In this document: one piece after another, positions 28,826 through 37,093 of the stretch | Position numbering within the stretch: position 1 is the first letter of the stretch | How the letters are laid out: each line of letters opens with the position of its first letter | NCBI RefSeq assembly: GCF_026262505.1 | Contig: NC_067205.1 | Coordinates: 1,798,001 to 1,862,000, forward strand | Direction: 5' to 3' | From: Trichomonas vaginalis G3 | Lineage: Eukaryota > Parabasalia > Trichomonadida > Trichomonadidae | Length of the DNA stretch: 64,000 nucleotides | Translations under genes and position numbers: made by a program | The notes under the pieces: model-generated | Told to the model about the DNA's origin: nothing | Database searches by the model: none | Seen by the model: only the letters and a program-made list of their open reading frames with translations

Positions 28826-29068
28826 TTAATACGGTTGAGGTGTTGGATTTGGTTGCCAACTAGACTGTGGTGCAGGTTCAGGCTGTTGTATAACAGGAGC
28901 TTGTTCTTCTGGTTCAGGGTCTTTAGGTATAATACCAACGAACTGACCTACTCTTTTACCAATATTTTTGACTCCGTTCCAAATTCCTCTTCCTACGGTT
29001 TTTATTCCATTCCATATACCTCTTCCAACTCTTCTGAAGAAGTTTCCAATACTACTGAAGAAACCCAT
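28826..29068 (-). CDS. orf80, myristoylation-type amphipathic peptide protein
   Basis: 80 residues. It begins MGFFSSIGNFF, which fits the N-myristoylation pattern (Gly2, Ser6). It continues with two imperfect repeats of VGRGIWNGIK/VKNIG, a cationic, tryptophan-bearing amphipathic helix. The C-terminal third is a Pro/Gln/Glu linker. This composition is that of membrane-disrupting virion peptides used in non-enveloped virus entry. The role is inferred from composition only. Confidence 0.65.
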   Translation of the reverse strand: MGFFSSIGNFFRRVGRGIWNGIKTVGRGIWNGVKNIGKRVGQFVGIIPKDPEPEEQAPVIQQPEPAPQSSWQPNPTPQPY

Positions 29069-29086
29069 TTTACTATATGTAAAAAT

Positions 29087-29449
29087 CTAATGTCCGCCTA
29101 GTCTCTTACGTTTCCTGTTGAGTTCCATAGCATTCTTTAACTGGAGCTCATACATTCTGTTTCTCCTCTGGTAGAAAACATATTCTGGGTCAACTCCTGT
29201 GTTCGCGTCATCTGCATAAAGTTGTTTATATCCCACTTCAGGGTTTGTATAAAACTCTTTCCATCTCATATTTGCATACCATGGTGGCAAACCTAACGCA
29301 GCGTCATTTGACATGGCAGTTTGCATTTGTACATCTGTTGGCACTTGACCATAGTTTGCCATTGCAGTTTGTATTCTAACTTCATTTGGAATATTCTCTG
29401 GGTTTGGTTGTCCAGGTTGCTGTGCATTCGCGAAGTTCTGTGCGTCCAT
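29087..29449 (-). CDS. orf120, unknown with internal repeat
   Basis: 120 residues. The N-terminal 60 are Gln/Asn/Pro-rich with a two-fold repeat (VRIQTAMANYGQVP and VQMQTAMSNDAA). The C-terminal half is aromatic and basic (GLPPWYANMRWKEFY, ...ELNRKRKRLGGH). Near orf80 and the fibre it is probably another small virion protein. Not recognised. Confidence 0.65.
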   Translation of the reverse strand: MDAQNFANAQQPGQPNPENIPNEVRIQTAMANYGQVPTDVQMQTAMSNDAALGLPPWYANMRWKEFYTNPEVGYKQLYADDANTGVDPEYVFYQRRNRMYELQLKNAMELNRKRKRLGGH

Positions 29450-29472
29450 TTAATATTAGATAAAAATATCTC

Positions 29473-29604
29473 TTACGAGTACATATACTGAACATTTGCA
29501 GGCATTGGTTCATCTTCATATTCTCTGTACTTTTCTGCCACGTCAAAGAAATAAATGACACAATGGAAAAAACCTAAAACAAGTAGTCCTATTTCAAACC
29601 ACAT
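29473..29604 (-). CDS. 43-residue single-span membrane protein
   Basis: ATG 29604 opens a 43-codon frame: residues 3-20 (FEIGLLVLGFFHCVIYFF) form one membrane span, followed by a charged, Tyr-rich tail ending VQYMYS. It overlaps the end of the methylase gene by 16 bases, a compact arrangement that supports a real gene. Function unknown. Confidence 0.6.
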   Translation of the reverse strand: MWFEIGLLVLGFFHCVIYFFDVAEKYREYEDEPMPANVQYMYS

Positions 29605-30407
29605 TTACTTACTAATAAAATTTCTTTATTGTGACACTTTCTCCAGTTTATAGGACCTCTCTCATATTCTATCTTGTCATATATAAACTCATAGTCATGT
29701 ATGTCCTCTAACCATCTCATAACGGTTTCCAAACCACTTTTATCGGATGTAAAGTAAAAGCATGGATGGTTATGTAAAACGTCTAAAGTTTCTAAAGAGT
29801 CTCTCAAAGTCCAGTCTACTTGGTATTGAAAATCCCATGTGTTATAGAACGGTGGGTCCACTATAAAGAAAACATTTTCCTTGTCTTTATATTTTTCATA
29901 CAACTCTGTCCAACGACATCTCACAAACTCTATACCCTCAATATATTTTTCTATGTCCTCTTTGAAAACATTTGTATAGTTAAGATATAAAACTTTTGAC
30001 ATAAGTGTTTCAATGTCATGAACTCTTATAGAACCACTATATAATAGTCTAGCAGATATACTATCCCAGTCTATATATTCTGCTTTTTTCAAAACCTCTC
30101 TCACAATATTTTTGTTATCTAATGGTATACGTTCCATCTTACCTATAGGTATCTTTTCTTTTAACTCTTTCAATATATTGTTTGTGTCTGGTATATGTTT
30201 GAGACGGTCCATATAGTTGTCGAAGTCATTGCATATAATCTTTGAGTCTGGGAATATTATATGACATAAATGGGATATATAGAAACTTCCACCGAACAAA
30301 TCTACAAATGTTAGACCATTCGGTAGTTTCTTAAGTTCTCTCAATATAATATCTTTACATCTACTCTTATTTCCAAAGAACGGTAACGGTGGTTTTGTAA
30401 AATTCAT
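29589..30407 (-). CDS. dam-like: N6-adenine DNA methyltransferase, Dam/D12 class
   Basis: 272 residues, intact. The start PPLPFFGNKSRCKDIILREL and FVDLFGGSFYI (residues 34-44) form the AdoMet-binding motif of D12 methylases. IICNDFDNY follows, and the catalytic motif reads DPPF near residue 180 instead of the usual DPPY. The family methylates adenine in short DNA sites. In a virus it may protect viral DNA from nucleases or mark it in the host nucleus. It is the right-most gene, transcribed inward from the right repeat. Confidence 0.9.
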   Translation of the reverse strand: MNFTKPPLPFFGNKSRCKDIILRELKKLPNGLTFVDLFGGSFYISHLCHIIFPDSKIICNDFDNYMDRLKHIPDTNNILKELKEKIPIGKMERIPLDNKNIVREVLKKAEYIDWDSISARLLYSGSIRVHDIETLMSKVLYLNYTNVFKEDIEKYIEGIEFVRCRWTELYEKYKDKENVFFIVDPPFYNTWDFQYQVDWTLRDSLETLDVLHNHPCFYFTSDKSGLETVMRWLEDIHDYEFIYDKIEYERGPINWRKCHNKEILLVSKCGLK

Positions 30408-30429
30408 TTATATATAATAATAAAAATGT

Positions 30430-30782
30430 TTTTTCCTGAAAAGTGACAGAAAAGTGACAAAACATGTACGAAGAAGTCTTGACAAAACATTTTACGAAGA
30501 AGTCTTGACAAAACATTTACGATGAAATCATGAAAATTCAAGAGGTGAGAAAACAGGTGAGAAAACAGGTGAGATCTCACCTCTTCACCTAAAATATATT
30601 TTTGTCTGATTTTACGAAGAAGTTTTGACAAAACATTTACGAAGAAGTCTTGACAAAACATGTACGAAGAAATCATGAAAATTCATGAGGGTAGAAAAGA
30701 GGTTAGAAAAGAGGTTAGATCTAACCTTCTACCCTAAATTATATTTTTGTCTGATTTTACGAAGAAGTTTTGACAAAACATT
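30430..30782. repeat. Right subterminal repeats
   Basis: Units TTTACGAAGAAGTCTTGACA-AAACA alternate with palindromic units carrying GGTGAGATCTCACC (about 30571) and GGTTAGATCTAACC (about 30715). They mirror the left subterminal region at 7776-8010, in inverse orientation. Confidence 0.85.
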
Positions 30783-30971
30783 TACGAAGAAGTCTTGACA
30801 AAACATGAAAACATATATAATTTGTGAAAAGCGACACATTATATAATGTTTTCGACCCAGAAGACTAACAATTTTCCGAATAAAAACTTCATTTATTACT
30901 AAACATCATCAGGGCTAGAAGGCACGAAGTGCCTGGAAGCCCCACTACCTTTTTTTTTTTTTTTTTTTTTT
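30783..30971 (-). repeat. Right terminal inverted repeat of main element
   Basis: Reverse complement of 7584-7775, ending GGAAGCCCCACTACC and 22 T. The hairpin GGCAC-GAA-GTGCC is intact. Immediately outside lies AAATCA, the duplicated target. Confidence 0.9.
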
Positions 30972-31011
30972 AAATCAAATAATTGATTTCATAAATTCAA
31001 ATAATCATTAG
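30972..31011 (+). pseudogene. Host coiled-coil gene, 3' end
   Basis: After the duplicated AAATCA the frame continues with IIDFINSNNH and stops at TAG 31009-31011. Together with the pieces at 6951-7192 and 7538-7583 this is the end of one interrupted host gene. Confidence 0.65.
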
Positions 31012-31093
31012 TTTCTTAAAGTTCTATGTTGATTCTGAGACATGAATTTTTAAAAATTTTTTTATTTTTTATTTCATTATGGTAGTGAATCTT

Positions 31094-31213
31094 TTATTCA
31101 TGAAAATAATTATTTCTAATTTCTTTTACTCGTTTATGAGGTCTTTGATTATGACTCCATTGATTCCATTCAGGATTTAAACAATGTTTAATTAATCGCG
31201 GAATATCTGACAT
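31094..31213 (-). CDS. 39-residue open frame, possible gene remnant
   Basis: ATG 31213 to TAA 31094: MSDIPRLIKHCLNPEWNQWS... then RPHKRVKEIRNNYFHE. The composition is protein-like for such AT-rich surroundings, with several Trp, His and Pro. It may be the end of a decayed repeated gene. No family is recognised. Confidence 0.35.
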   Translation of the reverse strand: MSDIPRLIKHCLNPEWNQWSHNQRPHKRVKEIRNNYFHE

Positions 31214-31968
31214 CATCTATATATAGCTTCTTTTATAAAAGATAAAAAATAAATTATTTTAAAATTAATGTTAATTTTTTAATGTGTTTAGTATATAAAT
31301 ATTTTAATGCATCGTCTATATATAGATGTAACAAAAAAAGTCACACAACCCTTCCTATCCTACTACTTTTTTTAAACTCAGACAACTATGAGTTTAGGAA
31401 TTGATATAAATAACTAAATGATTAAAATAATGACATGCACATCGCTTACACATATTTTCTCCTTCATTTGTGTAATTCTAATATGTTTTTAGCTTTTACC
31501 ACAGATTCCATTCAAAAGACATCTTAACCACTAGTATATTAATTGAATGTTAAATGTATTCTTGTTTAATATCATAGATTTTATACAGAAATGAAAAAAT
31601 GTATGTTTTTTAATAGTCATTCCGATAATTATGAGTCATATTTATTAATTCAAACTAAATTTAGAGCGAAATCATAAAGTTATGCTTCACAATATAGTTA
31701 AAATTCAACTTATCTTTGTTATTATCAATTTATCTTCATAATTGAATTAAAAAAATAACTCAGGCGTAATATATACAATAAATACATTAATAATAAATAC
31801 ATTTGCAAAAGAATAATGATTTTTTTGCAAATTTTCGTTTGAAAATTCTGACGATGGCGAATTTTAGTGACCGTCATAGTTTATTAATCTCAGAAAAATG
31901 CTTATAAAATCATAATTCTAATTGAAATTTTTTTCCAGGCAATAAAAATTTGAAAAGGAAACCATTCA
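31214..31968. other. AT-rich intergenic DNA
   Basis: I see no gene, RNA or repeat here, apart from two copies of CATCTATATATAG within about 100 bases (31213-31330). Confidence 0.6.
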
Positions 31969-32622
31969 ATGGCTGAGGTGATGCAAGCTCCCAATTACTG
32001 GGATCTCCTTTCTTTACCAGACCAGGAGGCCTACATACATCTTCAGAGACAACTCAGCAGCAACCATTTCAAGCATTCAAAGCATTCAGCTCTCCAAGAC
32101 TTAGATAATGTCTTCGAGACAATTAAAACATATACAAACAAAGGAAACGCCGAAGATTGGAAAAGAAGTTCAGCATGCGGTGTTTACTTCATAAACGACT
32201 GCATAGCTGTTAATCCAGCCCAACTTAGTATCCTTACAGATAGTTCAAAGACATCTATCAATAGTCAACTCGAGAGAATGAAGTATGTATCAATTCCATC
32301 AACGAGTGAAGCAGGAAAAGAAATAATAAAACAAATTCCAAATCTATCCTACAAAAGCAGCGATTCTCAATGGGTTGTTCGTAAAAAGTTCACAATGACA
32401 CCTCAACCATTGATTATTGATCACAAATCAAAGAATATAAGTTTATTTAATACTCCACAGCCAAATAATCCTCTCCAAAGTCCAAAAGTTCCCAGCGAAC
32501 CCGAGTTTGAAGAGGAATCGTTTTACGATGACCCATTCATGGTCCCAATAAAAGGTTGGGAAGAATCGGCTCAACTTCATGATTCAACAAACAAACTCGA
32601 TTCCATGGCAAATCTTATATAA
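31969..32622 (+). CDS. Initiator-binding-domain (IBD, IBP39-like) protein
   Basis: 217 residues, ATG 31969 (MAEVMQAPNYWDLL). Residues 60-110 (SACGVYFINDCIAVNPAQLSILTDSSKTSINSQLERMKYV) match the winged-helix IBD pattern (CGI...IAINTRQL...KSSIN...GY). This is the DNA-binding domain that recognises the initiator core promoter in trichomonads. The C-terminal half is Pro/Ser-rich and acidic, like the linker and polymerase-binding region of that family. The gene is thus likely a nuclear transcription factor that reads the initiator motifs seen before other genes here. At 217 residues it is shorter than IBP39 itself. Family assignment is by motif memory only. Confidence 0.65.
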   Translation: MAEVMQAPNYWDLLSLPDQEAYIHLQRQLSSNHFKHSKHSALQDLDNVFETIKTYTNKGNAEDWKRSSACGVYFINDCIAVNPAQLSILTDSSKTSINSQLERMKYVSIPSTSEAGKEIIKQIPNLSYKSSDSQWVVRKKFTMTPQPLIIDHKSKNISLFNTPQPNNPLQSPKVPSEPEFEEESFYDDPFMVPIKGWEESAQLHDSTNKLDSMANLI

Positions 32623-33362
32623 TTTTCACCTTCGTCCAGAAAAAGTCCATATGTTTTACTCATGGTCCAAAATTGCCATGTTTGTTTACGTTTATTATTT
32701 TTCAATTTTTTTGATCCCAGATAACCATCCCTTTTTATTTCTATATATTAATCATGATAAATTTGTTTGAATTATAAAATTTTGCTTTACTATCAATTTC
32801 TTATATTTTATTTTTTATATTGAACTGATAAGGTTTCTTCATTTGATTGAAATTCTTCTAAACTATAGTTGAGTGATCCAGTTTTCATTGTCAGATCGCT
32901 TGATTACCAACATATCTCAATATTGTTTCTGAGTTAATCATAATTACTCAATGATTAGTCATGTGATACTACAATAATAAAGGAATGAATCATTGGAATG
33001 AAACTAATATCGAATGAAAACAACTTTTACACCTGCGCATTTAAACTTTCAAATCATAGACTTCAAACATAATTTATGAATAGATATAGAGAGTTAAAAA
33101 TCAAATAATGCCTCAAAATGGATTATTTCATCGATATATTTGAGATTTTAATTTTTTATTGATTTATGAGCAATATAATGACACAATATCTTCTATATAA
33201 GTTTAGAACTATGAACTTGTGCTTAACATTTGGTATTTGAATATTCAAAATTTTTATTCATTTACTTTAACGTATTGATGTGTTATAGCATAAGGATGAA
33301 CATTATAAAACAGACTATTAACAAATAGAAAACTTGTAGAGTTCAAATACCAACCGAAACTT
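32623..33362. other. AT-rich intergenic DNA
   Basis: No supported gene. It ends with ACCGAAACTT (33353-33362), the target duplication of the repeat that follows. Confidence 0.6.
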
Positions 33363-33729
33363 GAGTAGGTGACAAAAGTGCATACTCTTAAACAACCGTC
33401 GGATTTCCGGGTGAAATCGTGACACACTTTCGTCTTTCGTAGGCAGTGGTGGTTGTTACAAAAGGTAACTTCGAATGTAGCGTGAAATCTGCAAAAAAAA
33501 ATTCTGAAATTTGAATGGAGAACACAAAAATTGAATAGTTTACGTCAATAAAAAAGAGAAAAATGAAGCCAATGTGTCTCGAACCTAGGACTTAGAGCAG
33601 CAATCCCACTGTTTATCACATTACACTACATGCATCTCTCACCTCAGTGAATGAGATCAACTATATGATAACTTTTTCCCCATTATATTCTTGTGGAAAA
33701 GTGACAAATAGCAACTTTGACCCTCTCTC
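33363..33729 (-). mobile_element. 345-bp dispersed repeat, copy 2 (SINE or MITE)
   Basis: Inverted copy of the repeat at 7193-7537, differing at few positions and about 21 bases longer at its 3' end (ATGCACTTTTGTCACCTACTC region). It is flanked by the 10-bp direct repeat ACCGAAACTT (33353-33362 and 33730-33739). The tRNA-like A and B boxes are conserved on the minus strand. High identity of the two copies suggests recent activity. Confidence 0.8.
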
Positions 33730-33996
33730 ACCGAAACTTTTATGGAATATTCAATCGGCATAAAACAACATTAAAAATAGCTTTCGTTGTATTTTTCATG
33801 CACATAAAGTCCACACACCCCTAATTTATAAGATCGACTCGAGATTACAAATTTTATAAACTCTAAATTTTCATTCAATTTGAAAGTTAAAAAACGTGAC
33901 AATGATTTTAAATCTTCAATTGGCTCTAGAAGTTTTGTTGCATATTAGGTACTAACCAGAAATAATATCTTTTTAGCGTCATTAAATGTAAATTTG

Positions 33997-34004
33997 TCAC
34001 TTTT
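33997..34004 (+). promoter_or_regulatory. Initiator-like TCACTTTT
   Basis: TCACTTTT lies 4-11 bases before the ATG at 34008. It matches the trichomonad initiator pattern (TCA, pyrimidine, T-rich), which is known to sit just upstream of start codons. Confidence 0.6.
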
Positions 34005-34007
34005 CAA

Positions 34008-35003
34008 ATGAGGATAATCGTTTCCCCAGTGAGGGACGAATCATTCCTCGTTGAAGTACAAGATACAGGTACGGTATCAGACTTAAAACACGAAATATAT
34101 ATCATGTTTGGATACATTCCTCAAAATCAAACGATCGTTTACAAAGGCAAAGTATTAGATAACGAAACACAGCTTAAAACCAAAGGAATACATGAAATGT
34201 CGAAAGTATACATGACGTACAAGAAGCCAAAGGTTGTTAAAAGAAACAGAAACAGCAATTTCGCTCCTTCATTATTAGCAACTCATCTTGCAAACGTTGA
34301 AGACCTTACTGAATGCATTGAAGCACTAAAACAACGTAACCCAAAGGCGTCGTATGTATTTAATGATGCTGAAACAGTTTCTGAATTAGTTCAAAAGACA
34401 TTAGATCCTGAAATACAATTGCAGCGCCAACGTGAAATGGATATCGTCTTGGACTCCCAGGAAATGCATGCGGGTGGTTTTCAAGAATTAGTGAGTAGAT
34501 ATCATTTAATTGAAGAAGTTTACGAAAATTCTCAACTTGAGAACGAAAAACTTATTAAGACCGAGACGGTAATCCCTCAGCGACCTGCTCATCCTTCTAC
34601 TACTAAATTACCGACTCCATACGGCTTTGAAGCTAAATTATCATTAATGATGTCTCTTCTTAAGAATATGTCACCGGATAATCCAAACAGACATCTCATG
34701 GAAACATTAGTCAGCATTTGCGCTCAGTCAATAGTGGCAAACACAAATGAGACCGAAGAAGAAGAATCTGATGAATTTGGATCCGTGGGAAGAATGAGTC
34801 CAAGAATGCGCAACCATGGATCCCATGTTGGCTATTCTTTATTCGACCAAAGAGGATTTAATGAAGATTTAGAACAAGAAGAGCCACAACCAGTTTTCCC
34901 ACAAATTTTCCATCTACCTAAGAATTCACATAACCCTAGTAACCGAAGAACTCCATTCTCGAATCATGAGCCTTCTTCTGATGATGAATTCAGTGTTGAA
35001 TAA
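34008..35003 (+). CDS. Ubiquilin/Dsk2-like protein
   Basis: 331 residues. Residues 1-72 are a ubiquitin-like domain (MRIIVSPVRDESFLVEVQDT..., IVYKGKVLDNETQLKTKGI). Residues 115-165 resemble an STI1 repeat of ubiquilins (DPEIQLQRQREMDIVLDSQEMHAGGFQELVSRY, compare NPE-R-Q-MREYDRA-SN-E-IPGG in the family). The rest is low-complexity and acidic. A C-terminal UBA domain is not evident, which is unusual. Ubiquilins shuttle ubiquitinated proteins to the proteasome. The role here is inferred. Confidence 0.65.
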   Translation: MRIIVSPVRDESFLVEVQDTGTVSDLKHEIYIMFGYIPQNQTIVYKGKVLDNETQLKTKGIHEMSKVYMTYKKPKVVKRNRNSNFAPSLLATHLANVEDLTECIEALKQRNPKASYVFNDAETVSELVQKTLDPEIQLQRQREMDIVLDSQEMHAGGFQELVSRYHLIEEVYENSQLENEKLIKTETVIPQRPAHPSTTKLPTPYGFEAKLSLMMSLLKNMSPDNPNRHLMETLVSICAQSIVANTNETEEEESDEFGSVGRMSPRMRNHGSHVGYSLFDQRGFNEDLEQEEPQPVFPQIFHLPKNSHNPSNRRTPFSNHEPSSDDEFSVE

Positions 35004-35464
35004 TAAATTGTATTTAATTGTTCGTTAAAACTGTTAAAATTTATATATGCTTGGATATATTTTTGCTATTTTTAGTAAAAATCCGAAAAACAATGAAAAT
35101 TTGAAATCTTGAATTTGAACTTGCCATGTTGATAATGAAAGTGTGCGCTGGATTTACATTTAAGCCATAGTGAAATTTATGATTTCTTTTATCTAATTTT
35201 GATTGACCCAATAAAGTCATTATAGGGATAGGTAAGATTACACGTTGACAAAAGAGGAAATATGAAATCCAAGCTACAAGTGCGGTTAAACCCAAGGCTA
35301 GATATAGGAGCAAGGAATTCGCAATTAGCTAAAATAACTTGAGATGGTAAATTAATGGAAGAAAATTCTTAGTATTCACAACAGTAAAAAGAACGAACAA
35401 TAATCGAATCGATTAATAAAATGGTGATGTAATTTTTTTTTATCGAACGTTTTCAATGGCTCTG

Positions 35465-35472
35465 TCAATTTT
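35465..35472 (+). promoter_or_regulatory. Initiator-like TCAATTTT
   Basis: TCAATTTT lies seven bases before the phosphatase start at 35479. It supports that ATG over the out-of-frame ATG at about 35456. Confidence 0.55.
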
Positions 35473-35478
35473 ACTTCA

Positions 35479-36402
35479 ATGGATTTAGACAAATTCATTA
35501 GTGACATCCGTGAGCGTAAACAGATTGCAGAATCCGACTTTGTCAGTCTTCTTAGACTTGCACGCGATATTTTTTATCAGGAAGGCACAGTTATTAACCT
35601 TTCATCTCCAATTTCTGTCTGTGGTGATGTCCACGGCCAGTTCGAGGATGTAATCGAACTGTTCGATGTTGGCGGTCTCCCACCGGACACAAAATACTTA
35701 TTCCTTGGCGATTATGTTGATCGTGGCTACTATTCAATCGACACACTTGCTCTCCTTCTTGCTTACAAGGTTAAATACCCAACAAGATTTTTCATGCTTC
35801 GCGGCAACCACGAGTGCCGCCAGGTAAATAACGCTTACGGCTTTTATGAAGAAATTTTATCTCGATTTGGCTTCGCTTCACTTTGGCAACTCTGCAACGA
35901 TATTTTCAATTTCCTCCCAATTGGTGCTACCATCGACGGCAAAATCTTCTGCGTCCATGGTGGTCTCTCTCCAAAGGTCAGAATCATCGAACAATTAGCT
36001 CTTGCTGAACGCCGTGTTGAGCCAGAGAATGGTACAGAAATCTCCGACATCCTCTGGTCTGATCCAGAAGATCAGGAAGGCTGGGGAATGAACCAGCGTG
36101 GTGCCGGCTACTTATTCGGTATAAATCCAACAAAGGAATTCTGCTTCAACAACAAGTTAGAGCTTGTTGCTCGCGCCCACCAGCTCGCTAACGAAGGTTA
36201 TCAATGGCATCATGACAGAAAGCTTGTTACAGTTTGGTCCGCTCCAAACTACATGTACCGCTCTAATAATAAGGCCTCTATTATGGAGGTCTCTGCAGAT
36301 AGAGATTTGAACTTCAAGATTTTCGATGCAGTTCCAGCTGAAAAGAGACTCACCCCAACAGATAGAATTACACCACCAGGCGCTTTCGGTTACTTTGCAT
36401 AA
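35479..36402 (+). CDS. Ser/Thr protein phosphatase catalytic subunit, PP4/PP6 (PP2A) group
   Basis: 307 residues, full family length. The metal and catalytic motifs are complete: GDVHG (49-53), GDYVDRG (77-83), RGNHE (108-112), CVHGG, then RAHQ and WSAPNYMYR. The PP2A-group features LWSDPED and RGAGYLFG are present. The C-terminus ends GYFA rather than the DYFL/PYFL that is methylated in PP2A, PP4 and PP6. It should dephosphorylate Ser/Thr in the cytosol or nucleus with regulatory subunits. The exact subgroup cannot be set by eye. Confidence 0.93.
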   Translation: MDLDKFISDIRERKQIAESDFVSLLRLARDIFYQEGTVINLSSPISVCGDVHGQFEDVIELFDVGGLPPDTKYLFLGDYVDRGYYSIDTLALLLAYKVKYPTRFFMLRGNHECRQVNNAYGFYEEILSRFGFASLWQLCNDIFNFLPIGATIDGKIFCVHGGLSPKVRIIEQLALAERRVEPENGTEISDILWSDPEDQEGWGMNQRGAGYLFGINPTKEFCFNNKLELVARAHQLANEGYQWHHDRKLVTVWSAPNYMYRSNNKASIMEVSADRDLNFKIFDAVPAEKRLTPTDRITPPGAFGYFA

Positions 36403-37078
36403 AAATATTTCTTTTTATTTTTATACCGTAAAAGAAAAATTATCCTTTTTTTTTAATTCAAATTTCACATTTTTTTCATATCTAGATTTCAAAATCATCC
36501 AAATTAATCTTCAGACAATAATAATCTACGAGTATTGTTCGTTCAAATCAATTAATGACCCGTGCTATTGATTATCTCTCAAATGAGAAATATTACTAAT
36601 TTCATACGAAACCAATTATTATTCCCACACTATAAGTCATTTCCAAGTAAATTACCGAATCCCCACATAGTTAATCAATTGAATATTTGCAATCACAGAA
36701 TTTGTAACACAATCACCATGCATCATTTGGTGATTTCAGCCAGAAAACAGTAAAATATCATATGGCATCCAAGTTGCTTCTAATAAACTTAAAATTCTAA
36801 AATGAATCTCGATTTACAAAATTAAATCCCTCAGCAACCGATATCGATCATCAATAATGTATGTAGAGTAAATAAACTATTTCTGTGACAACAATAACTT
36901 TATTTCTGCAAGATTTGTATCAATATTAAACAACCTTGATTATAAACATGCGTGGAACGTCCAGCCATCTTCATATGCTTTAAGAGCATCAAATGTTTAA
37001 GTGAGCTCACATATTAAAAAAATGTTGGTACCAAAACGCGATCATTTTGAATTTTTATTTTGAAAATTTTGAGAGAGA
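36403..37078. other. AT-rich intergenic DNA
   Basis: No supported gene. Short open frames on the plus strand (to 36753) have no start context or protein-like composition. Confidence 0.6.
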
Positions 37079-37086
37079 TCAATTTT
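37079..37086 (+). promoter_or_regulatory. Initiator-like TCAATTTT
   Basis: TCAATTTT ends eight bases before ATG 37094, the same arrangement as at 35465. Confidence 0.5.
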
Positions 37087-37093
37087 GTATAAA

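Larger units (their letters stand above)
7584..30971. mobile_element. Maverick/Polinton-like integrated virus, 23.4 kb
   Basis: The ends are inverted repeats of about 190 bp, each beginning with an A-tract then GGTAGTGGGGCTTCCAGGCA. A 6-bp duplication AAATCA flanks them at 7578-7583 and 30972-30977. The cargo includes a retroviral-type integrase, SF3 helicase, FtsK/HerA-type packaging ATPase, a probable jelly-roll capsid protein, a penton candidate, and modifier genes (Dam, HNH, KilA-N). Size, 6-bp duplication and integrase fit Mavericks/Polintons and Polinton-like viruses. Unlike classical Polintons, no family-B DNA polymerase is visible. Many genes have single-base frameshifts, so the copy as assembled is probably not functional. 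Confidence 0.9.

Noticed and set aside
7584-30971. Family-B DNA polymerase or Ulp1-type maturation protease
   Set aside because: I looked in all frames for polymerase motifs (DTDS, SLYP types) and for a protease catalytic set and could not support either.
35041-35313. 90-codon minus-strand frame with hydrophobic start
   Set aside because: No initiator, AT-driven composition, no recognisable domain, lies in a gene spacer.
36326-36753. Two plus-strand frames after the phosphatase
   Set aside because: They start inside or just after the phosphatase gene and have intergenic composition.
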